NCBI GenBank assembly: GCA_910592005.1
Contig: CAJVPP010001437.1
Span: 1 to 19,972 of the forward strand
Direction of reading: 5' to 3'
DNA length: 19,972 bases
Source of the DNA: Funneliformis mosseae
Lineage: Eukaryota; Glomeromycota; Glomeromycetes; Glomerales; Glomeraceae
Made by a program: the position numbers and the translations under genes. The notes below the pieces were generated by a model that ran no database searches, was not told the origin of the DNA, and worked only from the letters and a program-made list of their open reading frames with translations. Of the stretch, positions 11,482 through 19,547 are shown one piece after another (within the stretch, counting starts at the first letter, position 1; each line of letters begins with the position of its first letter).

Positions 11482-12847
11482 ATGGGAGAACGCGGTTTAA
11501 TTGGAAAAAATATCAGAAAGAAAGCTCCTGAAAACCCTTTTTATCGAAATGGTCTCTTTATTTCAATCAAATATACAAATTCTTTTTTCTTTTTATTTCG
11601 TTTTCAACATTTACAATGATCGATTTGTAGGTCCAAGGAACGCTTCAAGCGCACAAAGACGAAAATCTAATGATTATGGCGCAGTAAAATTTACAAATAA
11701 GGAAACAAAAGAAACCAAAGCTCAATCGACAAAGAGAAATCATGCAAAGTCAGAAAGATACGGTCAAATATTATCCGACAATGAACCTGGCGATTATAAT
11801 GAACATGATGATCATGATATTATTGAAGAGGAAAACGAAACCAACTACGTTACTAATGATGGAAGAAGTACTGGGTAAAATATAAGAACTTAATTACATG
11901 ATTTTGATTTTAAAAGTATATTTATAGCAATCTGCAAACTTCAAATTAAAGGTTAGAACTAATTTATTTATTTTTTTTTTTTTTTGAATGAAAAGGAGCA
12001 ATGATATGGCCGAACTAATTGGTCTCCTTCAAAGTGAGCGACATAACCGATCATTTTGTTTCATAATCCAAATTTCATCATCTCACATGAAAAATAATCG
12101 ATGTAGCAAAAACTAAGAGAAGTGCTACATTGAAATTTAACAAATTTGAAAATGAACAACAAGCACGGTTGGAAGAAGCTAGGAAAATGATCGATGGTGA
12201 AAATGGAATTATAGCCGCATGGGCTATAGAAATGTTAGTATTATGGTAACGGGGGTTAACTAGAATTTCTAATAATTGTCATTTCATTATATAGGGAAGC
12301 AATTACATTTACTGCAAAAAGAAAGATTGATGATCGATTAGAACAAGAGAATGAATATATTAAGAAACTGAAACTCGAGCTTGAGAGATATCAGGTTTAA
12401 CTTGAAATAAATCATTCGAGCTGTGACATTTTGCTTTTTGATATTAAATCAACGTGAACATTTTAATAGTTGAGCACCACAAAAGTATTAGATAACCTCA
12501 CGAAGCTTCATAAACAATGTCAAAAGTTAGGGCGGGATCTTGATAACGATCTGAAGAAATTATGTATGATATTAAAACATCCTTTTGCAATTTTCTAAAA
12601 TTATGTCAACGAGATAAATTTCCATATACCGAAACTAGATGCGATCGACGAAGCTGAATTAAATGAAGCGTTAGAACAATTTATTAACCAGCAAAACCAT
12701 GTTCATTCAGAATTATTGCATATAAACAAGGTAAAAGAAAAGAAAAAAAAATTAGTAATAAACCTTATTATATTTAACGATGATCTTTTTAAATACTAGG
12801 AAGATCATGATATGAAAGCAATTAAAAAGCGGTTATATGAGTGGTAA
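11482..12847 (+). CDS. Coiled-coil protein of unknown function, eight exons
   Basis: Exons 11482-11551, 11631-11874, 11996-12033, 12107-12233, 12295-12394, 12470-12563, 12639-12730, 12800-12847. All seven joins are GT-AG and keep one frame, giving 270 residues; that consistency is the main evidence it is real. Residues 1-66 are basic (KNIRKKAPENPFYRNG, then AQRRKS), 72-95 are an acidic patch with DDHD and EEEN, and about 128-270 look continuously helical with heptad-like spacing (ARLEEARKMID, RKIDDRLEQENEYIKKLKLE), ending KAIKKRLYEW. No enzyme motif or signal peptide. I recognise no family. The layout (basic tail, acidic stretch, long helix) recalls chromosome-axis proteins such as SYCP3/Cor1, but only in shape. 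It is head to head with HOP2 and shares its promoter. Exon 3 has two in-frame acceptors three bases apart. Confidence 0.85.
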
Positions 12848-13346
12848 TTATTTTTAAAGACGAATTGTTACTGCGTGTTCTAATAAATTTAATAAATTTG
12901 CAAAAACTATCGTTTAAGATCAGTAACATTGACAGTACAAAATTGCTTGGCATGTTTAAATTTAGATTTGAAACGTATCAACTAATCAAAAAAACAAGGA
13001 ATACACATGGGCATGTTTGAGATAATATACCAAAGAATGAAAATAATGTAATACATATTCTTTGTATTATTTAGTATCCTTAAAAGGAGATTCGTAATTT
13101 ATTTGACATAAAAGCGACTTTTTTTTTTTTTCACAGTCGTTTATTCCAACTTCTATCCTGTTACTTGATTGATAATTTTTTTTTTTTTTATTTTTATTTT
13201 TTTTTTTTTCCTTTGCATTCTTCTTAAAAATCGCCGGTCGATTTTAAACTTTGAACTTCCTACATATTAGAAAAAAAAAAAAATCAAAGATTCTTTCTCC
13301 TTAAGTAAAAATTTCTTTTCTAAAAAAAAATTTTCGTTTTTGATCA
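12848..13346. other. Intergenic, no gene seen
   Basis: Coiled-coil gene 3' UTR followed by T-rich tracts and the lyase promoter. Near 13036-13075 the stretches AATAATGTAATACA and TGTATTATT are partly complementary, a weak foldback. Nothing else noted. Confidence 0.4.
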
Positions 13347-14829
13347 ATGAAAAATCTACTCTTTTTCCCTATTCTTTACATTACGTTAAACGTAATAGTT
13401 GCTCAAGGTGAATTATTTTTCGGAAAAAAAAAGCGAAATCGTTAAAACTCCAAAATAACTTAGAATTAATTTTTTTTTTCCGATTTATATAGCGGCAGTA
13501 AATGTTGATTATATAACAATTGACGGATTAGACTACTTTAAGGAACATGGAGATAAATCAAACCCAGCATTAAAGTCGATAAATTCTTTTGCTTCAAGAG
13601 CTTTAAAACTAGACAAACCATATTCAGTAATAAACACAACGGTGATCCCACCAAATGGAGATAAACGAGAATATTTTTCATATGCACCATACTCATGGCC
13701 AAATTGTGATGGTATACCAAATGTCACAGATCCTCAAACTCAATGTCCTTACGAAACACGTGACGGAAAGACTAATCCTGATGTTAAAAATCTCTCTGAT
13801 CCATCTGATTCGAGAAAAATGATTGATAGTGTAGTAAGCTTATCAATCTCTTATGAATTAAATGATGGTGATATAGCTGAAAATTTTGCTAGAAAAGCTG
13901 TACAATTGTTGGATGTTTGGTTCGTTAACGAAAACACTAGTATGCTACCCGACGTAAATTATGGTCAAGTACAAAGAGGTCCCGGAGAATGGAAAGGAAG
14001 GGAAGAAGGAATCCTTGATTTACGTTTTTACGTAAGTATCTTAATTAATAAATTAGTTCTGATTGTTTCTTGAATCAATTACGCGATAACAATGAATCTT
14101 TCCTTCTCCTGTTAGGTGTACATTCCAATTGCGATTAAAATTCTTGAAAAATCAAGTGCATGGAGCGATTATGTCGAAAAAGGATTAAGAAAATGGTTTT
14201 CGGATTTTTCGAATTGGTTAATGAATTCTGAATTAGGGAAAGGAGTAGCCAAAAGATCCAATAACCATGCAACGTTTTACATAGCTGCATTGGCGACATA
14301 TTTGGATTTTGCTGGGAGAACTGACGAAGCAAAAAATGTCATTAAAACATTTGTTGATACTACATTCCAAGATACCATATTGAAATCAGGAGAACAGCCG
14401 AAAGAAAGCAAACGAACAAAACCATTTCATTATCAATGTTTTAATTTAGAAGCTTTAACATATATTGCTATACTTTCACAAAAGATAAATGGAATAAATT
14501 TATGGGAAACCAAAACAAAATTTGGTGGTACTATTCAAAATGCCGTTGATTTTCTGGTTGATTTAGTAGATAAGGGTAAGGTCAAGGAAGTGGAATCCGT
14601 TCTTTTGCCTTCTTTATATAAATCTAGAGATTATTATGGTGATAAATCTGGAAAATATTCTAAAATCTTAAATAAATTGTTACAAGAGACAGATGGTGCT
14701 ATTGAATGGTGGACTGTATATAGTCCAAAGAGTTTAGAAGGAATTAAAACAGGTTCCGCCTCAGCTTTACTTGGCAGTTCATTATATGGTATCTTCGGTT
14801 TAATTTTAGGAATTTTCTTTGCTTTTTAA
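13347..14829 (+). CDS. Secreted, probably GPI-anchored alginate-lyase-family protein, three exons
   Basis: Exons 13347-13407, 13493-14031, 14116-14829 give 437 residues. The start is set by a signal peptide (MKNLLFFPILYITLNVIVAQ) that ends at the first exon junction. The mature part matches the alginate lyase (alpha/alpha-toroid) superfamily: PFSYAPYSWP-like motif read here as EYFSYAPYSWPNCDG, GEWKGREEGILDLRFYV, then SNNHATFYIAALATYLDFAG, where Asn-His (250-251) is the expected catalytic pair, and late AIEWWTVYSP. Family members cleave uronic-acid polysaccharides by beta-elimination; the substrate cannot be read here, and a fungal member may act on glucuronan or another uronate polymer rather than alginate. 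The last 21 residues are hydrophobic with small residues (TGSASALLGSS) just before, which fits a GPI signal. A plant-cell-wall or own-wall role is inference. Confidence 0.88.
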
Positions 14830-14993
14830 TATAGAAAATTAAAGTTATTTAGTTTTTATTTATTTATTTATTTTCCTTCCCTTTCTGAGATAATATAGAT
14901 GTGTAAATTTTGTAAATTTTTATACAAAAACAATTAATGTATTAGAACTTAATAAAAAAAAAAAAGTCAATTAAAATAATTATTAATATATAC
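14830..14993. other. 3' flank of the lyase gene
   Basis: Short AT-rich stretch with TTTATTTATTTATTTATT and an AATAAA-type signal near 14950. It ends at the target-site duplication of the MITE. Confidence 0.4.
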
Positions 14994-15001
14994 ATATAGT
15001 A
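14994..15001. repeat. Left 8-bp target-site duplication of the MITE
   Basis: ATATAGTA directly before the left inverted end. An identical copy follows the right end at 15244-15251. Confidence 0.8.
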
Positions 15002-15243
15002 TAGGGTTTCCGTTTGAAAATTGTAAAATAAATAAATGATTCGGATATCGAAATTGATTTCGAATATCGGGTTTATCGATCGATTTTTATTTTTTTTTTA
15101 AATTTAATATTTTTTTTTCTTCGATCGATTCTTTTTTTTTTAAAAAATTTTTTTGATATTATTTTTTATTTTTTTTTCTTTTCGAAATGATTTTCGATAC
15201 CTGAAATTATTTTAAACAACTTTCAAATATTTGTGAAACCCTA
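15002..15243. mobile_element. hAT-like MITE, 242 bp
   Basis: The ends are TAGGGTTTC and GAAACCCTA, exact reverse complements. Beyond them the arms keep matching over about 65 bases with small gaps (TTTGAAA, TTGT, AAAATAA, TATCGAAA, ATTTCG in the same order on both arms), so the whole element can fold into one hairpin. It is flanked by a perfect 8-bp direct repeat ATATAGTA. Eight-base target duplications and (C/T)A(A/G)NG termini are the hallmark of the hAT superfamily. There is no ORF inside, only T-rich filler and ATCGATCGAT motifs, so it would depend on a transposase from elsewhere. Family assignment rests on ends and duplication length only. Confidence 0.85.
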
Positions 15244-15251
15244 ATATAGTA
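15244..15251. repeat. Right 8-bp target-site duplication of the MITE
   Basis: ATATAGTA immediately after the terminal CCCTA, identical to the left copy. Confidence 0.8.
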
Positions 15252-15460
15252 GCAATAGCGGACTTACTTATATCACCTTGTCGATCATTTGTCGATCATA
15301 TATAAATGAATTTAAAAACTTCGGGTAACACAGCATATGATCGGGCGAACTCTACAATAAATTCAATATTTTTAAATCATGTAAAACGAGATTATAAAAC
15401 AGTAAATCGAAAGATTAGCTTAGGGCTGAAATAAGTAATTAAGTAAATTACATAATAAAT

Positions 15461-15719
15461 AAGACTTCTAAGATTTGGGCAAAGCCATAAATGCGTGGCC
15501 AAACTATTCCGATCATAATATTTGATATTTTAGGTTATGTATAATATATCACAATAAAATTTTAAATAACACAAAAGTTAGCTTTGAGTCAACTTTCTGA
15601 ATATTTCATAATATTATTATAAATATTAATAATTTAGACTTCAAAGTTTTGGACTAAAACATAATATTTGATATATTAGGTTATATAGTCTATAATATAA
15701 ATGTATCACAATAAAATTA
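15461..15719 (+). repeat. Diverged direct repeat, two copies
   Basis: Copy 1 (about 15461-15562) and copy 2 (about 15637-15719) share AGACTTC(T/A)AAG(A/T)TTTGG, then CATAATATTTGATAT, TTAGGTTAT and TATCACAATAAAATT in order, with indels between. The period is about 150-175 bp. No coding content. This could be an old tandem duplication or remains of an element's terminal repeats. Confidence 0.55.
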
Positions 15720-15797
15720 TATATATATATTAATCTAATTTAAATTTTAAATAAAAACTTAATTATCTTTTTAAACTTTATTTCAAATATTCAAAAA

Positions 15798-16657
15798 ATG
15801 TCAACAACAGATATCAATAATTGTAACTTTTACATAAATAATATATGTAAAGGAAGAATTAGAAAAATTTCAAATGAAATAGATATTTTAGAAATAAATA
15901 AAAATATTATAAATATTAATATGTTACTTTGTTAAACGTATTATAATCAATTAATACTAAATAATGTATCAAAAATTAAAAGTTATTAATATCCTAAACA
16001 TGATATTTATAAAACAAAATTAACAAATTTATTTAAAATTTCAAAAAGATTAATTGAAGTATTAGAATTAAATAAAAATACAATAATTTATAATATTTGT
16101 AAAAAAAAAAAAATTGATAATGATTTAGAATATTTATAATATAAAAAATAATAAGCACTATTAACTAGAAAAAATAATTATGATAATTTACAAAATGATT
16201 TAATAAATAATAATAAATATAAAAATACATGTTAATATTCAAAATATAAAATTTATTTAAGTAAAACAAAATCAAATAAAACAAAAAATTATACAAATAA
16301 AATTCTTATCAAAATTCCAAAAAGATTAATTAAATTATTAAAATTAAATAAATTTACAATGATTTGTAATATATGTAGAAAAAGAACTAATAAAAATCTA
16401 AAATATTTAAAATTTAAAAAATATAAGCATTAATTACTAAAAATAATGATAATGATGATAATATATTAAAAATAAGAAATTATAATTATTCATTTAAAAA
16501 AGATATTTTATATATTAGAGAAAAATTAAAGCAATTAAAATCAGATTATCAAAAAATTATAAACAAAATTAATAACTTTAGTAAGATATTATCATATAAT
16601 ATAATTATATTATATGATAGTATTCCACTTGTCTTAGATTATATTACCACTATATAA
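15798..16657 (+). pseudogene. Decayed ORF with repeated ICNIC cysteine modules
   Basis: From ATG 15798 one frame can be followed to about 16440, interrupted only by stop codons (at 15933, then several TAA including a TAA-TAA pair near 16150 and others near 16232 and 16430). An apparent one-base loss in an A run then moves the frame, and it continues to TAA at 16655-16657. The translation has a repeated unit: (K)RLI(E/K)(V/L)L(E/K)LNK, then NTIIYNICKKKKID or FTMICNICRKRTNK, then L(E/K)YL and YK. A looser third unit may sit at the N-terminus (ILEINKNIININMLLC). CNIC suggests a zinc-binding knuckle, but the second Cys pair of a finger is not evident. Composition is extreme (Ile, Asn, Lys). Not assigned to a family; probably a repeat-family or element gene. 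Confidence 0.6.
16590..16619. repeat. 30-bp perfect palindrome
   Basis: The sequence starts TATCATATAATATAA and its second half is the exact reverse complement with no spacer, so it could extrude as a cruciform. It lies at the 3' end of the decayed ORF and just before the minisatellite. Composition is almost wholly A/T, which makes palindromes more likely by chance. Confidence 0.75.
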
Positions 16658-16960
16658 TTTAGATACCATCATATGATCTAAATACCACTATATAATTTAG
16701 GTACTACCATATAATCTAAATATCACTATATAATCTGAGTACCACTATATGATTTAAATAATATAATTAAATTATCACTATATAATCTAAATAATATAAT
16801 CTAATTATCATTATAATCTATTTATTTTCACGTATCAGGTATTTATTTTATATTCTAGCTATTCTTTTAAATTTTTCTTGCTATTTGTATTTTTTAACTC
16901 TATATAATTTAACTACCACCTACCATTTAATCTAATTACCACTATATAATCTAAATACCA
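16643..16960 (+). repeat. Degenerate minisatellite, unit about 19-20 bp
   Basis: Repeats of the form TACCACTATATAATCTAAA run from 16643 to about 16815, with at least seven recognisable units varying by substitutions and short AATATAAT insertions. A further two to three units follow at about 16898-16960 after unrelated sequence. No coding sense in any frame. Confidence 0.8.
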
Positions 16961-16988
16961 TGCTTTTCTTCTTATTTCTGAGTCATTT

Positions 16989-17127
16989 ACATACTAAATT
17001 CTATAATAGAGTTATTGGTTCTCTGTAACTGTTTAGATATCTGATTTTATGTTAAGGATGCTGACCTCTCGCGTCTAATTAGATACTAGATTTTATATTA
17101 GAGTACTTACCTTTTACGCTTATTTGG
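16989..17127 (+). repeat. Three imperfect 46-bp tandem repeats
   Basis: Units at 16989-17034, 17035-17080 and about 17081-17127 share the pattern (A)GATA(C/T)..AGATTTTAT..TAGAG followed by a CT-rich second half. A fourth partial start (AGATACC) follows near 17138. By eye, identity is moderate. No ORF. Confidence 0.55.
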
Positions 17128-18054
17128 TTGCCTTTTTAGATACCAAAATGTGGTAAAAAAATATGATATCAGGTGAAGCAGTAAATTCGTGATTAATTTC
17201 AGCTAGCACTTTACCATAATTTTAGCCAATCTTTTGGACATATGATTTGAGAATTTAGCTTAATATCATGATGGTGACTTGATAGTGTCCTGAAACTACT
17301 GAAGAGCTATTATGAAACTAGTGAGAAACTATCATAGAAGTATTATAGAACTAGCAGTTTGTCAGCTTGGATAATGATTATTATGTTCAAGGATTTGGCC
17401 GAATTTATATACTAACTGATTTTATACTGTGCTTTACTACACTAGTCATGTAATTCTATTATAGTACTGAACACTCTTTCATAGTTATAGGTTAGTGACA
17501 GAAATATTTCCATAAAATTTCTGAAATCTGCAAAAAAATTAATGATCAAAACTAGTAAAGAAGATTTTGAACGATATGGTCTAGAAGCTAGTCCTGCTAT
17601 AATAGAATGACAAATCATATTAGATAGCTTACACAATATCACTAGCTAAGTTTAATTCTAATTTTTGACTACTTATTTACTATTAGAAATGGAGGCCAAG
17701 GTATTATGCTTTTTAGAGGTGTAATAAGTATTATTATGACTGTTCTATTTGTTTGCTAGAAGTACGCACTTTGTAATTAAAATAACTATTGTCTATTCGT
17801 TATCAGTATATATATACTAATTTTATGTTCTGAGATTCAAATTATTTATAATGTATTTTGATACCTTTTTAGGTATATTAGGATGTAAAATAAGACAGAT
17901 TTTTATTGTTTCTGATTGTTACTAGTGATCTGAAAAAGTCAGATCAGTTTTTGATCTAAAGCTTGGTAGGCTAAGCTAAAAAAGCTAATAGGTTTTCAAG
18001 GTGAGATTTTCATTAGATCAGATCTAATTTAGTTTACTAAATATAAGTCTTCTA
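17128..18054. other. Repeat-type intergenic DNA, no gene
   Basis: No convincing coding region; a 66-codon minus frame at 17442-17642 has no domain. Visible structure: 12-bp inverted repeats ATTCTATTATAG (17453-17464) and CTATAATAGAAT (17597-17608), and a hairpin TGATCTGA/TCAGATCA near 17927-17947. The last stretch, near 18012-18028, carries TTAGATC-A-GATCTAA. These look like remains of old elements. Confidence 0.4.
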
Positions 18055-18179
18055 CTAATATTTATATAATAGAATACACAAGAGACTTATCTTCTAAATA
18101 TATATTATATGTGGTATAAATTTTTTGCCAATATTTATATAATAGAATATGCAGAAGACTTATCTTCTAAATACATATC
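18055..18179 (+). repeat. Direct repeat with 73-bp period
   Basis: Two copies of about 51 bp start at 18055 and 18128: AATATTTATATAATAGAATA, then four to six variable bases, then GACTTATCTTCTAAATA. An inverted fragment AAGTCTTCT lies just before copy 1. No coding sense. Confidence 0.75.
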
Positions 18180-18304
18180 TGCTTATCTTCCTTTTATAAT
18201 TTACTAACTAAGTTTGCTATCGTTTCTTTTTGCATTTACTGAAAAAAATAAATTAAACATTTCTGAATTTTATAAAGTATTATAAACCTTTTCAAATTAA
18301 CAAC

Positions 18305-18903
18305 ATGTATATCTCAACTATTTCTGACTAAACTGATTGCTCTAAAACTGACCCTTTCACCCGCTATGACAGTGTTAGCCCTGATGAATATTTAAGTAAC
18401 TCAAGCTATTATACTTATAATAGATCTGACTTAAGGTTATATGATTATAATGACTATGAATCTAATGATGAATCAAATAATAAAGAAGCTCTCTGTGTTC
18501 AACCAATACTATTAAGACTCTATTGGTTCAACTATTAAATATAAAAGAGCGAAAGATTAATATAGCATATACTTTAAAGCAGGAAAAGTTTAATGATAAT
18601 TTTTCTTTCAAAAACTTGCTAAATGTCATTTGAGAAATTTTCCTATCACTACCTAGAGATATGTCAGATGAAAAGAGATTATTGAAATATCTTTCAATCT
18701 ATTAATTTCTCTTTCTAAATGAAAAAGAGTCTAATTTATATAATACTTATGACCAGAATAAAGTAGAAGATAAATTGATTATCAAAATCGACCAAGACAG
18801 TAATCATGTTTTGAAGTTTTCTGTTACAAATGATATTTTAGAAATATATAGTTTACTAGAGATTTATGAATGCATTAATAGTCAAAAATCTTTAAGGCTG
18901 TAA
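18305..18903 (+). pseudogene. Decayed ORF of unknown family
   Basis: ATG 18305 follows a leader that looks like a 5' UTR. Frame 1 reads MYISTISD, stop (18329-18331), then about 67 codons rich in Ser, Tyr, Asp and Asn (TRYDSVSPDEYLSNSSYYTY) to a stop near 18536. About 18523 an overlapping frame opens (LVQLLNIKERKINIAYTLKQ) and continues through an in-frame TGA and a TAA to TAA 18901-18903, with good coding texture such as LPRDMSDEKRLLKYLSIY and DNAL-free hydrophilic text after it. The same frame shows further broken text to about 19170. So at least one frameshift and three nonsense changes. I recognise no domain. Confidence 0.5.
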
Positions 18904-19186
18904 TCAATATAGATACTTCATAAGAGGATATGAAAATAACTGGTATTAAGGTATAAGAAGTATTCATTTGAATTTGCCTATCTTTCATAAGAGCCTTGTA
19001 CTGAATTCTTGACTGTAGTTAGGAAAATATTTTTAATAGGTTAGTATTTGCTACATCTTCAGATTCTAGCAAGTGTAACTATCATATTTTATATACACTG
19101 GCTCTTCTTATTAATCATCATAAACTTAAATATTTACAGAATTAGTATATATCTTAGGGGTATGCCAGAAATCAGCTGATTTAAAA

Positions 19187-19198
19187 GGGGGGTGGGGG
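19187..19198 (+). other. G-rich run in AT-rich DNA
   Basis: Six G, one T, five G. Conspicuous in this composition, but two runs do not make a full quadruplex motif. Confidence 0.5.
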
Positions 19199-19243
19199 TC
19201 AGTTTTTATATCAGGTGAGTATAGTTATGTAATATACTTAATG

Positions 19244-19316
19244 TAAAATGATTGGTCAGTTTGATTTAGCTAAAAATATTAGCAAAAATTATATGCCGAA
19301 TAAAATGATTGGTCAG
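19244..19316 (+). repeat. 16-bp direct repeat, spacing 57 bp
   Basis: TAAAATGATTGGTCAG occurs at 19244-19259 and 19301-19316. The intervening sequence includes the small palindrome-like GCTAAAAATATTAGC. The plus-strand frame that begins here has no domain and overlaps the minus-strand pseudogene at its far end, so it is not called as a gene. Confidence 0.7.
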
Positions 19317-19547
19317 AATTATAATATTCACATGCTGAGTGCAATCAAAAAGCATTTTATTACTTTTATTATTTTATTCAATTCCTATATTTTATTACGA
19401 CATGACATGACGGAGCCACATATTATATGTAAGGATATTTTAGTGTCTGACGTTATTATATTATCACATAAAACTAATATAAAAGCCAACTTTTTTCTTC
19501 TTTTTTTTAATCTTATCCGACTGAACTTCGCGAGAATCCCGTTCAAC

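Larger units (their letters stand above)
11085..11495 (+). repeat. Tandem duplication of promoter plus start codon, two copies
   Basis: Copy 1 is 11085-11294 (210 bp), copy 2 is 11295-11495 (201 bp). Each begins TCAATTTGATCAA and ends ATGGGAGAACGCGG. Outside homopolymer and ATA-microsatellite length changes I see only two substitutions and one 3-bp indel (cttcttaag against cttaag), so the event is recent. The unit spans the ACGCGT site, the AT-rich leader and the first 14 coding bases of the downstream gene. Copy 1 begins directly after unique HOP2-side sequence, and copy 2 runs on into the true coding exon. Confidence 0.95.

Noticed and set aside
11501..11878. 125-codon plus ORF starting at 11501
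   Set aside because: Its first 43 codons are exon 1 out of frame plus intron 1; only the part from 11631 is real (exon 2 of the coiled-coil gene).
13533..13727. Two minus ORFs of 60-64 codons
   Set aside because: Antisense to lyase exon 2.
16643..16960. CRISPR-like array
   Set aside because: Units are contiguous and degenerate with no unique spacers of regular length, and the DNA is eukaryotic nuclear in character.
17442..17642. 66-codon minus ORF
   Set aside because: No recognisable motif; lies in degenerate repeat DNA between 12-bp inverted repeats.
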